Origin: Bacillus sp. ISL-55
GTDB lineage: Bacteria; Bacillota; Bacilli; Bacillales; Cytobacillaceae
DNA length: 64,000 nt
Direction of reading: 5' to 3'
Assembly: GCF_018613155.1 (NCBI RefSeq)
Contig: NZ_JAGGQU010000001.1
Span: forward strand, 227,451 to 291,450
Shown: positions 9,953 through 17,978 of the stretch, piece after piece
How the letters are laid out: every line of letters begins with the position of its first letter
Numbering within the stretch: the stretch's first letter is position 1
Position numbers and translations under genes: made by a program
Notes under the pieces: model-generated
The model's input: only the letters and a program-made list of their open reading frames with translations
Told to the model about the DNA's origin: nothing
Databases searched by the model: none

Positions 9953-10058
9953 GTTAAATAAAAATTTGTCCGGTAAAGATGATTATTGTATTCTAATGGA
10001 GTATATGGTAAAATTTAATATAGAACAAATGTTCCTATTTTAAAATTGAGGTGTTGTC

Positions 10059-10484
10059 ATGATAACAGGTATTGTTCCTTATCTTGTAACAAACGGAAAT
10101 GGCCAGGAAGCGGTACAATTTTATCAAGATGCTTTAGGCGCAGAGATCATCAGTCTGCAGACATTTGGAGAGATGCCTCCCAATCCAGAGTATCCTCTTC
10201 CTGAAGAAGCAAAAGATCGGGTAATGAATGCACAAATGAAAATTGGCAACGCCAGCATAATGTTATCGGATACTTTTCCCGGTCAACCATACCAGCTTGG
10301 ATCCCAGGTAACGATAGCACTTTTGGTAAATGATGAAGCAGAAGCAAAAGAAATTTTTGAGAAGATACAGGTGGATGGAAAGGTTACCATGCCTATCCAG
10401 GAAACCTTCTGGAGCCCTGCATATGGCCAGGTAACGGACAAATTTGGCGTAGAGTGGCAAGTATCAACAGAGAGTGAAAAATAA
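10059..10484 (+). CDS. VOC/PhnB-like metalloenzyme-fold protein
   Basis: The 141-residue protein belongs to the PhnB/YjdN-type glyoxalase fold: VPYLVTNGNGQEAVQFYQDALGAE at the start, a MIGNAS-type strand with IMLSD in the middle, and a C-terminal YGQVTDKFGVEW. Family members are often annotated as bleomycin-resistance-like, but the substrate here is unknown. ATG 10059 has GAGGTG upstream. It stands alone between terminators. Confidence 0.7.
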   Translation: MITGIVPYLVTNGNGQEAVQFYQDALGAEIISLQTFGEMPPNPEYPLPEEAKDRVMNAQMKIGNASIMLSDTFPGQPYQLGSQVTIALLVNDEAEAKEIFEKIQVDGKVTMPIQETFWSPAYGQVTDKFGVEWQVSTESEK

Positions 10485-10488
10485 AATT

Positions 10489-10520
10489 CAAAGGCCAGAC
10501 TGTGCCTAGTCTGGCCTTTG
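10489..10520. terminator. hairpin between convergent genes
   Basis: A 12-bp perfect stem (CAAAGGCCAGAC with GTCTGGCCTTTG) with an 8-base loop. Only the minus-strand side carries a T-rich tract (AATTTTATTTTT), so it acts best for leftward transcripts, such as the small gene at 10544-10678. Confidence 0.75.
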
Positions 10521-10543
10521 AATCATAAATATCACCGATTACT

Positions 10544-10678
10544 TCATATTTTCATTAGTTTTATGATGCTCCTAATAATTTCATCTTTCCACAGCATTCT
10601 GTGTGTAATCCACCAATTACCTTTTCCTTCGAATCGACGAACAAATTTAATTACGCCATAAACACTTTTTACCACCAC
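10544..10678 (-). CDS. possible 44-residue basic protein
   Basis: A minus-strand frame starts at GTG 10678, nine bases after AAAGGG, and ends at 10544, only 24 bases before a leftward-acting terminator hairpin. The product is short, basic and rich in W, I and R (V-K-S-V-Y-G-V-I-K, then GNWWITHRMLW). I know no homologue. The RBS, frame and terminator together support a real gene, but the size makes it uncertain. Confidence 0.35.
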   Translation of the reverse strand: MVVKSVYGVIKFVRRFEGKGNWWITHRMLWKDEIIRSIIKLMKI

Positions 10679-10781
10679 TCTTTTTATCCCTTTCCATTAA
10701 TAATACTGAGGGAATTTGTTTTTAGTTTTCATTAATATAAAGATATTGGAGAAGCTATTAAAAAAAGCTGGAGTGTAACTC

Positions 10782-11305
10782 ATGCATTTTATTTACAACG
10801 GCTTGTTTCTAATAGCGGGAATCATTTGGGGTGATTGGAAACAGTGGCGAGAATATTATCCTACAATCCTCTACTATATTATTGGAGATTTATTAAAGTT
10901 TGCTTTGCTTTACAATTTCTCCATGTGGACCTATCAAGAGACAATTTGGGGTGAGAACATCCTTATGAATCATACCATCATCTCCCTCATGATCATGGTC
11001 ATTGTTTATCCTTCAACCATCCTTATATACCTCGGCAGATTTCCACAAACGAGGTGGAAGAAGCTAGCGTGGATTTCCTTTTGGGCATTCCTTTATACAT
11101 TCGTTGAGTTCATCATGAAAAGTATTTAAATTTAATCAATCATCACCATGGCTGGAACATAGGTTGGTCCCTTTTGTTCAACTTCGTTATGTTTTCATTG
11201 CTAAGAATTCATTTCAAAAATCCTCTTTTAGCATGGGGATTGTCAATTCTATGGGTTATCTATTTACTGAACGTCTTTAATGTCCCGATTGATCGGATGA
11301 AATAA
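10782..11305 (+). pseudogene. CBO0543-type membrane protein gene, frameshifted
   Basis: Frame 1 encodes 115 residues (10782-11129) with several membrane helices and family features (GDLLKFALLYNF, then GRFPQTRWKKLAW.SFW). It stops after FVEFIMKSI. The -1 frame then continues without stop as KYLNLINHHHGWN and further helices to TAA 11303-11305, ending NVPIDRMK. Adding one A in the AAAA run near 11115-11120 would restore one protein of about 174 residues, the size of the intact relative at 44619-45140. Loss of function or a base-calling error are both possible. Confidence 0.75.
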
Positions 11306-11446
11306 GCTGGATTTTTATATTATATTGCAACGGTTTTGATAAAGGCGCACTTACTAAAATTGGAGTTATAATGGATAAATATGAGTGATAACAAAATAAA
11401 AGGGGAAAAGCCAAAAAGATAGATGTGAGGAAGGGGTTTTACAGAA

Positions 11447-12193
11447 ATGAGAGGAACATTAGAGGGAAAGGTAGTCATCGTAACGGGAGGATCGAATGGG
11501 ATTGGCAGAGGAATAGCCGAGGCTTTTGTTAAAGAACGGGCCACTGTTTGCATTGCGGATTTAGATGAGGAAAAGGGCAAAGAAGTTATTCGACTGCTGG
11601 AAGGCATGGATGGACAAGCCGCCTTTTATAAAACAGACGTCAGGAAAGAAGAAGATATTTTAAATCTAGTAGAAAGTGCAATTAAAGATTTCGGCAAAAT
11701 TGATATTTTAATCAATAATGCTGGGGTTTCGAGATTCAAGCCTCTATTTGAACTGACGACTGCAGAGTGGGAGGATGTCGTGTTTACTAATCTCAGGAGT
11801 GTTTTCATCGGTTCACGTGAAGCTGCCCGCAGGATGAAGGCAGGAGGCCGGATTATCAATATAGCATCAACAAGAGCAACCATGTCCGAACCCAACTCAG
11901 AAGCTTATGCTTCATCTAAAGGCGGAATCATTGCATTGACCCATGCTCTGGCAGCTTCTCTTCAAGAGAATGGGATCACGGTCAATTCCATAAGTCCTGG
12001 CTGGATTCAAACAGAAGATTATGACCAGCTCAGGGAGAAGGATCATAATCAGCATTGGTCCAATCGTGTAGGAAAACCTGAAGATATAGCCAAAGCCTGC
12101 CTCTATTTAGCGGACCCAGATAATGATTTTATTAATGGACAGGATCTGATCATCGATGGTGGAATGACTCGTAAAATGATTTATGAAGAATAA
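11447..12193 (+). CDS. short-chain dehydrogenase/reductase
   Basis: The 248-residue classical SDR has the cofactor motif TGGSNGIG (13-20), an acidic residue at the end of strand 2 (ADLD, residues 37-40, suggesting NAD preference), NNAG (90-93), and catalytic Ser141, Tyr154 and Lys158 (YASSK). The C-terminus NGQDLIIDGGMTRK is typical of glucose-dehydrogenase/FabG-like members. The substrate cannot be told from sequence. ATG 11447 lies downstream of GAGGAAGGGG. Confidence 0.82.
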   Translation: MRGTLEGKVVIVTGGSNGIGRGIAEAFVKERATVCIADLDEEKGKEVIRLLEGMDGQAAFYKTDVRKEEDILNLVESAIKDFGKIDILINNAGVSRFKPLFELTTAEWEDVVFTNLRSVFIGSREAARRMKAGGRIINIASTRATMSEPNSEAYASSKGGIIALTHALAASLQENGITVNSISPGWIQTEDYDQLREKDHNQHWSNRVGKPEDIAKACLYLADPDNDFINGQDLIIDGGMTRKMIYEE

Positions 12194-12199
12194 TTAAAT

Positions 12200-12235
12200 G
12201 AAAGGGAGCTGCAAAAATGATTGCGGCTCCCTTTC
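12200..12235 (+). terminator. terminator after the SDR gene
   Basis: A 10-bp perfect stem (GAAAGGGAGC with GCTCCCTTTC), extended by TGCA/TGCG, 6 bases after the stop. The T-rich tract is delayed by a few bases. Confidence 0.7.
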
Positions 12236-12300
12236 AACTTTCAATATTTTTTTATAAAATAGGAGGAGGAGAAAGTACGCAATTGGGAGAGAAGTAATCG

Positions 12301-12996
12301 ATGAAATACACGAAAAAGAAGCCCAAAAAGAAAAAGCAAGTCCAGAGAAACTTCAATCTGGCAATCTTATTCTTTATTGCCTTTATTGGTTTTTTCCTGC
12401 TTGATAGATTCCTGGATTTATATAATCAGAGTTTCAAAAAAATGAATGTTGGTGGAAATAGTTCAATTGGAGAAGTTGCCAAGTATACTCCGATGATTGA
12501 GGAGGAATTAAAAAAGGTTGGACTGGACGGACATACCGTCACAGTCGCAGCTTTAATGATGCAGGAAAGCCGGGGGAAGGGCGGGGATCCTATGCAAGCC
12601 TCTGAATCTGCTGGCCTTGCACCAAATACAATTCAGGATCCTAAACAAAGCGTCCAACAAGGTGTAAAGTACTTCAATCGAGTTGTTGAATATGGAAATA
12701 AGAAGCAAGTGGACTTCCCCACAGTCATCCAGTCATACAATATGGGAATCGGCTATATTGACTTTGTAGCAAAAAATGGTGGTAAGCACAGCGAGGAGCT
12801 GGCAAAGAAGGCTTCGATGATCCAGGTTGAAAAAAATCCGCAAACATATAATTGCGGCGGTGATAAGAACAATTTCCGTTATCCTTATTGCTATGGTGAC
12901 TTCACCTACAGCACAAAGGTTGCTAAACATATGGAATCAATTACGGTTAGTAATCCAGCTAATTTAAACGAGGCAACTACGAAGCGTTCTTTTTAA
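12301..12996 (+). CDS. membrane-anchored lysozyme-like muralytic enzyme
   Basis: The product has 231 residues. A lysine-rich cytoplasmic start is followed by one transmembrane helix (18-38). An extracellular lysozyme-like (CwlT/YocA-type transglycosylase) domain follows, with VAALMMQESRGKGGDPMQASES carrying the catalytic Glu near 85, a second helix region YFNRVVEYG, and SYNMGIGYID. Such enzymes cleave glycan strands of peptidoglycan. It is monocistronic, with a terminator downstream. Confidence 0.8.
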   Translation: MKYTKKKPKKKKQVQRNFNLAILFFIAFIGFFLLDRFLDLYNQSFKKMNVGGNSSIGEVAKYTPMIEEELKKVGLDGHTVTVAALMMQESRGKGGDPMQASESAGLAPNTIQDPKQSVQQGVKYFNRVVEYGNKKQVDFPTVIQSYNMGIGYIDFVAKNGGKHSEELAKKASMIQVEKNPQTYNCGGDKNNFRYPYCYGDFTYSTKVAKHMESITVSNPANLNEATTKRSF

Positions 12997-13003
12997 AGTC
13001 AAA

Positions 13004-13030
13004 ACATCCGAGTATTCGGGTGTTTTTTTA
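13004..13030 (+). terminator. terminator after the lysozyme-like gene
   Basis: An 8-bp stem (ACATCCGA with TCGGGTGT, one G-T pair), a 4-base loop and T7. Confidence 0.85.
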
Positions 13031-13126
13031 TTTAGAAAATTTTTCAGATAAAGCAGGAAAAAAGAATGGACACGGTAAATATATTAGTAACAAATACCTA
13101 TACTAATGATCAGGAGGTGTGTATAT

Positions 13127-13276
13127 ATGTTTGAATATGGCAAGGACATTCCACTGGACGGGGCGGCAGTAACTCAGGCTACTCAACAAGCGAAATCTAA
13201 TGAACAGGCAATCTCGGAAGGTGCTGTTTACAGTTTCGACCATCGGATGGACATTCCATTGGATGAAGTAAAATAA
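13127..13276 (+). CDS. 49-residue protein with repeated DIPLD motif
   Basis: ATG 13127 has a strong CAGGAGGTG site and the frame ends at TAA 13274-13276, just before a terminator. The product contains the same motif near both ends (YGKDIPLDG at 4-12 and HRMDIPLDE at about 39-47) around an Ala/Gln-rich helix (AAVTQATQQAKSNEQAISEGA). I do not recognise the family. Strong translation and transcription signals make the gene convincing despite its size. Confidence 0.7.
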   Translation: MFEYGKDIPLDGAAVTQATQQAKSNEQAISEGAVYSFDHRMDIPLDEVK

Positions 13277-13314
13277 AACAGTAAAAAAGCCTGGAAACAG
13301 GCTTTTTTTACTGT
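13277..13314. terminator. bidirectional terminator between the small gene and azoR
   Basis: A 17-bp perfect stem (13277-13293 with 13298-13314) and a GAAA loop. The stem contains A6 and T7 runs, so it serves both converging genes. Confidence 0.9.
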
Positions 13315-13315
13315 T

Positions 13316-13951
13316 TTAAAATTGTTTCGCAAGCTCGTTCGCGCGTTGAATTGCTTGTTGTTTGATATCCTGAGCTTTATCAGGCGTAGCTGCCATACCT
13401 TCTACCGCCAGTGTTTCAACATCAGTCACACCCATGAAGGCAAGAACCGCACGAAGATAACGATCGCCAAATTCCAGATCTTTAGCAGGACCTTCTGAGT
13501 AAACACCGCCTCGTGCCTGGATATGAAGGGCTTTTTTACCACCAAGCAAACCAACAGGACCTTCTGCCGTATACTTAAAAGTCTTACCGGCGATTGCAAT
13601 ATTGTCAATGTAAGCTTTCATTTTTGGAGGGAAACTGAAATTCCATAAAGGAGTTGCAAAGATGTACTTATCCCCTGCGATAAATTGGTCTGTCAATTGA
13701 TTAATCGAGCTGACTTTTTGTTTTTCATCGTCACTAAGCTGTTCGAAAGCAGATCCTTGCTGTAATTTGCCCCAGCCGCTGAAAACGTCGGTATCAATGA
13801 AAGGCACGTCCATTTTATAAAGGTCCAATCTGACAACCTCATCTTCAGGGTTAATTTCACGGTAGGCTTTAATGAACTCCTCCCCAACCGATAAACTGAA
13901 CGATTCTTCAACCGGTTTTGGATTCGCTGTAATGTAAAGTACTGTAGCCAT
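13316..13951 (-). CDS. azoR: FMN-dependent NADH-azoreductase
   Basis: The 211-residue flavodoxin-like reductase of the AzoR/AcpD family reduces quinones and azo bonds using NADH and FMN. Family marks are [22 protein letters not shown] at the start (phosphate loop), the FMN-contacting [19 protein letters not shown] (near 100-118), and [11 protein letters not shown] (near 145). It is monocistronic, with an AGGATG-type RBS and the bidirectional terminator downstream. Confidence 0.9.
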   Translation of the reverse strand: MATVLYITANPKPVEESFSLSVGEEFIKAYREINPEDEVVRLDLYKMDVPFIDTDVFSGWGKLQQGSAFEQLSDDEKQKVSSINQLTDQFIAGDKYIFATPLWNFSFPPKMKAYIDNIAIAGKTFKYTAEGPVGLLGGKKALHIQARGGVYSEGPAKDLEFGDRYLRAVLAFMGVTDVETLAVEGMAATPDKAQDIKQQAIQRANELAKQF

Positions 13952-14101
13952 GCATAGTCATCCTTTCTCTTTCTAATTAACATTGATATATTCCCCTGAT
14001 TACATGCGAGTATTCCATTTTTGAAAGAAAAACTGTATAACCTCTTATTTCGTGACAAAGGAATTGGTGAAAATTATAATAAAAAGTGAGAAAGTTTTGA
14101 A

Positions 14102-14108
14102 TTCGACA
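14102..14108. promoter_or_regulatory. Spo0A (0A) box upstream of sirA
   Basis: TTCGACA is the exact complement of the TGTCGAA 0A box. It lies about 95 bases upstream of the sirA start and about 54 bases upstream of a TATAAT at 14162-14167 that lacks a good -35, as expected of an activated promoter. In B. subtilis sirA is switched on by Spo0A~P. Confidence 0.65.
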
Positions 14109-14202
14109 TAATTAGTGGATTTTTTCGGCATCTTTAGACAAACGCAGACTGAACGTTTTCCTATAATAAAGACAAAAGCTTGTCTGCAGAGGAGGGGATC
14201 AT

Positions 14203-14643
14203 GTGAGATCCTACCAGCTATATCTAATAGAAGATGAATTTGCCTCCCATTATTTCGGAAGAGAACGGATGTTTTATCAATTGTTTTTGGAATATAGTCA
14301 AGCTAACGATGACCTTAAATCTATCATTGCCAAGCAAGTCAAGTTCGTTACAAAATCCATTCCTGTCCTTCGCATCCATCAGCTCCTGCATCAACAGCTT
14401 GCCAAGGCAAAAGGGTTCCATGTTGACAACGGCACATATATTTATGAAAATAACACAAATAACAGTTCAGCCACGCTTAGAGTCCATGAGAGATGGCTAG
14501 AACTGGACTCCCATGGGCAAGTAGACGCGGAAACAGTCTTTTTTGAAATCCTCCGGAAATGTGAATCATCATTCCTGGCTATCGATCTCGAATCAAACAA
14601 ATACGGCTGGCTCAAGCCGATTAAAGAACGTAAATATGTATAA
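14203..14643 (+). CDS. sirA: SirA, sporulation inhibitor of DnaA
   Basis: SirA (YneE) binds DnaA domain I and stops new replication rounds when sporulation begins. The 146-residue product carries the family core: YLIEDEFASHYFGRE at the start, a central IPVLRIHQ, and the C-terminal AETVFFEILRKCESSFLAID with YGWLKPIKERKYV. The start is GTG 14203 after GAGGAGGGG; an ATG at 14201 is out of frame and reads ATG-TGA. Its position between tkt and yneF is conserved. Confidence 0.93.
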   Translation: MRSYQLYLIEDEFASHYFGRERMFYQLFLEYSQANDDLKSIIAKQVKFVTKSIPVLRIHQLLHQQLAKAKGFHVDNGTYIYENNTNNSSATLRVHERWLELDSHGQVDAETVFFEILRKCESSFLAIDLESNKYGWLKPIKERKYV

Positions 14644-14801
14644 TGAAGGCTGATGCACTTAATGCTGATTGCTTTTAGCGTATTTAATGCAAAAAGTTTT
14701 CTAAATAAGCTTATTTAATAGAGAAAAAAACCTACAGATATTGTATAATAGCTGTTGGTTTAGTACACTGTATGTTAGACAACATGAAGGAGGAAGTTTT
14801 T

Positions 14802-15017
14802 ATGTGGACGTATATTCTAGTTGGTATACTGGCATTAATTGTCGGTGTAGCGCTAGGATTTTTCATTGCTCGTAGATACATGGAGAGCTACTTAAAGAAA
14901 AATCCGCCAATCAACGAACAAATGCTTAAAATGATGATGATGCAAATGGGTATGAAACCATCCCAGAAGAAAATCAATCAAATGATGTCAGCAATGAACA
15001 AGCAGACAGGAAAATAA
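14802..15017 (+). CDS. yneF: YneF family (UPF0154) membrane protein
   Basis: The 71-residue product has one N-terminal membrane helix (5-25) ending [11 protein letters not shown], then the conserved [17 protein letters not shown] and [14 protein letters not shown]. The start is ATG 14802, preceded by AAGGAGGA; the in-frame ATG at 14772 precedes that RBS and is rejected. Function unknown; the family is near-universal in Bacillaceae and sits after sirA, as here. Confidence 0.95.
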   Translation: MWTYILVGILALIVGVALGFFIARRYMESYLKKNPPINEQMLKMMMMQMGMKPSQKKINQMMSAMNKQTGK

Positions 15018-15025
15018 TAAAGGAC

Positions 15026-15060
15026 AAGCACTCATTTCTTTCGCGATGGGTGCTTTTCTT
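15026..15060 (+). terminator. yneF terminator
   Basis: A 10-bp stem with one G-T pair (AAGCACTCAT with ATGGGTGCTT), a 10-base loop and TTCTTATTT. Confidence 0.75.
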
Positions 15061-15076
15061 ATTTGGAGAGTATCTT

Positions 15077-15290
15077 AAGGACATTTTATGGTTGGTTGGA
15101 ATCAAGATGTCTAAGAAGAAGGGTTTAATGGACATTTTGAGGTGTGGATTAGATTGAAATGTCTAAGAAGAAGGGTTTAATGGACATTTTGAGGTGTGGA
15201 TTGGCTTGAAATGTCTAAGAAGAAAGGTTTAATGGACATTTTGATGTGTAAATAGAATTGAAATGTCTATTAAGAACTTAATACATCGCG
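15077..15290. repeat. 52-bp tandem array A (AATGTCTAAGAAG family)
   Basis: About four units, phased by ATGTCT at 15107, 15159, 15211 and 15263, so the period is exactly 52. Each unit has AAATGTC facing GACATTT around a 20-base loop (AAGAAG..GGTTTAAT), followed by a G/T-rich spacer ending CTTGAA. Middle units are nearly identical and the edges diverge. The array fills the gap between yneF and a leftward small gene. Confidence 0.9.
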
Positions 15291-15312
15291 ACCATTAAAA
15301 TGTTTGGATAAA

Positions 15313-15340
15313 AATAACGCCGAAAATGGCGTTATTTTTG
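15313..15340. terminator. bidirectional terminator
   Basis: A 9-bp perfect stem (AATAACGCC with GGCGTTATT), a GAAAAT loop, and T-tracts on both strands. It overlaps the stop of the leftward gene at 15332. Confidence 0.8.
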
Positions 15341-15493
15341 CTTCTTTGCTAGGTCTCCATCTTTATTCTTAGTACCTTGCTGAAAAATAGAATCGAAAAA
15401 TTCGTCCGCAGTTTCCATTACGCCTCCATGAAGCTGGCCGTCAGCACCGGCTTTGTTTTTATCGCCTTTAACTGGATTATGGATTCTTACCAT
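15332..15493 (-). CDS. 53-residue uncharacterised protein
   Basis: ATG 15493 has a strong AGGAGGTG site and the frame ends at 15332 within a terminator. The product is hydrophilic: MVRIHNPVKGDKNKAGADG, then GGVMETADEFFDSIFQQG and a lysine-rich tail. No known family. RBS and terminator argue for a genuine small gene that is too short for usual gene finding. Confidence 0.65.
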   Translation of the reverse strand: MVRIHNPVKGDKNKAGADGQLHGGVMETADEFFDSIFQQGTKNKDGDLAKKQK

Positions 15494-15633
15494 AGAAAAT
15501 ACACCTCCTATAATTAGGCTTTGTTATCAAAGAACAAAATAACCAGGCCTGTAGCGAATGTTAAACAATGGCAGGACATCTGATGGTAAATACAGAATAT
15601 GAAACCTAAGGAATTTTTAAAAGGGGATTATAT

Positions 15634-16089
15634 ATGTATCAATATTTCAACGGACTTGTCATAAGGGAAGGCACGGAAGGAATACCGGCGGAAAAGGTTG
15701 AGAAGCTTTTTGAAGACGCGGGCTGGGTAAGGAATACTCCAGATTGGCAAAAGGAAAAGTTTTCTCTGATATTCAAAAATTCCACCTGGGCGTTTACAGT
15801 GTGGGACCAAAATGAAATGGTCGGAATGGTCAGGGTCATTTCGGATCAGATTATGGCAGCGAATATTATGGACCTGGCCGTTTTAACGGAATATCGTGGA
15901 AAAGGCATTGGCCAGAAGCTCGTGCAGCTTTGCGTTCAAAGACTTCCCCATGGAGACTGGTTTGCCCATACTTCTGCCAACAATTTCAGCTTCTATGAAA
16001 AATGCGGTTTTGAGGTAAAGGACCTTTCGCAAAATGGTACTTGTGCGTATTATGGGTATATTCAGGCGCGTAAAGATGGGCATAGATAG
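15634..16089 (+). CDS. GNAT N-acetyltransferase
   Basis: This 151-residue GNAT protein has a first strand (TWAFTVWDQNEMVGMVRVISD), the strand IMDLAVLTEYRGKGIGQKLVQ containing the acetyl-CoA loop RGKGIG (near 91-96), and a C-terminal SANNFSFYEKCGFEV. The acceptor is unknown. AAGGGG precedes ATG 15634, and a DUF2750 gene follows after 11 bases, so the two may form an operon. Confidence 0.78.
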   Translation: MYQYFNGLVIREGTEGIPAEKVEKLFEDAGWVRNTPDWQKEKFSLIFKNSTWAFTVWDQNEMVGMVRVISDQIMAANIMDLAVLTEYRGKGIGQKLVQLCVQRLPHGDWFAHTSANNFSFYEKCGFEVKDLSQNGTCAYYGYIQARKDGHR

Positions 16090-16100
16090 GAGTGCTGTAA

Positions 16101-16475
16101 TTGAATCAACGTGAATTTGATGCAGTCATCAGGCAGCCAGCTGCTGTAAGGTACGAATACTTCATAAAAAAAGCCGCAGATTATGAAGAGGTATGGGGAC
16201 TATATAACGAAGGCTTGGCAACTGCTCAAGATGATTTCGGCAATACGCTTCTCCCATTATTCCCTAATGAGAAGTTCGCAAAAGCCTTTGCGAAGAAAGA
16301 ATGGGAAGGCTATAGTCCGAAAAGAATTGAATTGGACCACTTCCTCGAAAAGTGGCTTCCGGGAATGGAATCTGGCGGAGTCAAACCTTCCATTTTTCCA
16401 ACGGACACAGATTCTGCCGTAATTGATGTGAACACATTAAGGGAAGATTTAGAAACTGAGCTGGAGAACTATTGA
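16101..16475 (+). CDS. DUF2750 family protein
   Basis: The product has 124 residues. The DUF2750 pattern is visible: an N-terminal helix (REFDAVIRQPAAVRYEYFIKKAAD), then EEVWGLYNEG, a central PLFPNEKFAKAFA, and ELDHFLEKWLPGM. Start at TTG 16101, eight bases after TAGGAG. Members are small soluble proteins of unknown function, some linked to immunity-like roles, but nothing here supports a specific job. Confidence 0.7.
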   Translation: MNQREFDAVIRQPAAVRYEYFIKKAADYEEVWGLYNEGLATAQDDFGNTLLPLFPNEKFAKAFAKKEWEGYSPKRIELDHFLEKWLPGMESGGVKPSIFPTDTDSAVIDVNTLREDLETELENY

Positions 16476-16563
16476 ATCTACGATTGAATTTAAATGATAT
16501 TCAAATTATACCCAATGTGGTATAATTGCTGCATCTTGGTTTTAAGAAAGTGAGAGCTGGAAA

Positions 16564-17859
16564 ATGTCACATCAAACAGATGATGCAGCGGCTTTGGAGA
16601 GTCAACCCGAGTGGCTGCAAGCTTATGTTGAATCACCTGAAAAACAAAAAACATTGTATAAAAAGACATTATTAATAGTTGTTTTATCTCAGATTTTCGG
16701 CGGAGCAGGTCTCGCTGCAGGTATTACCGTTGGTGCGCTGTTGGCTAAAGATATGCTTGGCACGGATAGTGTCGCCGGTCTTCCAATAGCTCTGTTCACC
16801 CTGGGATCTGCTGGAGCGGCTCTCGTTGTCGGACGTCTTTCGCAACGCTATGGCAGGCGGGCGGGCCTTGCTTCAGGATTTTTAACAGGCGGAATTGGCG
16901 CCATTGGGGTAATCATTGCCGCGGTAACGCACAATATCTTTTTGCTTTTTGCGGCGCTTTTAATATACGGTGCGGGAAGTGCGACAAATTTACAGGCGCG
17001 GTATGCGGGGACAGACCTGGCCAGTTCGAAACAACGTGCGACAGCAGTCAGTATCGCGATGGTGTCCACGACGTTTGGCGCTGTGGCCGGTCCTAATCTT
17101 GTCGAGGTAATGGGGGAGTTTGCCATTTCTGTAGGGCTACCGGCTTTGTCCGGACCATTCATTCTCGCAGCCGCAGCTTATATCGTTGCTGGATTAGTGC
17201 TATTGTTTTTCCTCCGACCCGATCCGTTTGTGGTCGCAAGGGCGATTGCATTGGCAGAACGAAATGCTAAAGCCAGTTCCCCTGATTATGTAGAGGAAGA
17301 ACTCGTAACGGATAAGAAGGGTATCGGAGTTGCCGCCCTTATTATGGTCCTCACACAAATGGTGATGGTAGCGATCATGACGATGACTCCGGTGCATATG
17401 GGCAGCCATGGACACGGTTTAAGCGCTGTTGGGATGGTAATTGGGTTCCATATTGGGGCTATGTATCTGCCTTCTTTATTGACTGGTGTACTTGTTGATA
17501 AAGTTGGGCGTGCGACGATGGCGGTCGCTTCAGGCGTTACACTGCTGATTTCCGGTGTGATGGCTGCTGTTGCTCCGGGTGAATCCATGCTCTGGATTAC
17601 TCTTTCACTCATTCTTCTCGGTCTCGGCTGGAATTTTGGCCTGATCAGCGGAACCGCATTGCTTGTCGATGCAACTAATCCAACCAACCGCGCTAAAATG
17701 CAAGGAACTGTAGATGTGATGGTCGCGTTGTCGGGAGCCACGGGCGGGATGCTTTCCGGGATGGTTGTAGCGAATTCTAGCTTTGCCTTCCTGTCACTGG
17801 CAGGAGGCGTACTATCCTTAGTTTTAATACCATTTGTGGTTTGGTCAAATAAAAAGTAA
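16564..17859 (+). CDS. MFS transporter
   Basis: The 431-residue protein has a hydrophilic start of about 37 residues, then twelve hydrophobic segments. The loop between helices 2 and 3 carries the MFS motif A variant GRLSQRYGRRAG (near 96-107), and helix 5 has a G-rich antiporter-like GAVAGPNL. This layout suggests a proton-driven exporter, with unknown cargo. It is followed by a terminator, so it is monocistronic. No regulator gene is adjacent. Confidence 0.82.
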   Translation: MSHQTDDAAALESQPEWLQAYVESPEKQKTLYKKTLLIVVLSQIFGGAGLAAGITVGALLAKDMLGTDSVAGLPIALFTLGSAGAALVVGRLSQRYGRRAGLASGFLTGGIGAIGVIIAAVTHNIFLLFAALLIYGAGSATNLQARYAGTDLASSKQRATAVSIAMVSTTFGAVAGPNLVEVMGEFAISVGLPALSGPFILAAAAYIVAGLVLLFFLRPDPFVVARAIALAERNAKASSPDYVEEELVTDKKGIGVAALIMVLTQMVMVAIMTMTPVHMGSHGHGLSAVGMVIGFHIGAMYLPSLLTGVLVDKVGRATMAVASGVTLLISGVMAAVAPGESMLWITLSLILLGLGWNFGLISGTALLVDATNPTNRAKMQGTVDVMVALSGATGGMLSGMVVANSSFAFLSLAGGVLSLVLIPFVVWSNKK

Positions 17860-17871
17860 TAGTTCAATCTT

Positions 17872-17901
17872 AAGAGTCTGGATGGCCCAGGCTCTTTTTA
17901 T
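17872..17901 (+). terminator. terminator after the MFS gene
   Basis: A 10-bp stem with one mismatch (AAGAGTCTGG with CCAGGCTCTT) followed by T5 AT3. Confidence 0.8.
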
Positions 17902-17978
17902 TTGGCACTTTTGCAGGTTTTTACAGTTTTATTAGCGAACTTATCATGATGAAAAATTTGCAGAAAGAGTTGGTCTAG

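Noticed and set aside
17286..17867. A 193-residue frame antisense to the MFS gene
   Set aside because: Mirror of membrane-helix codons; no start signals or family.
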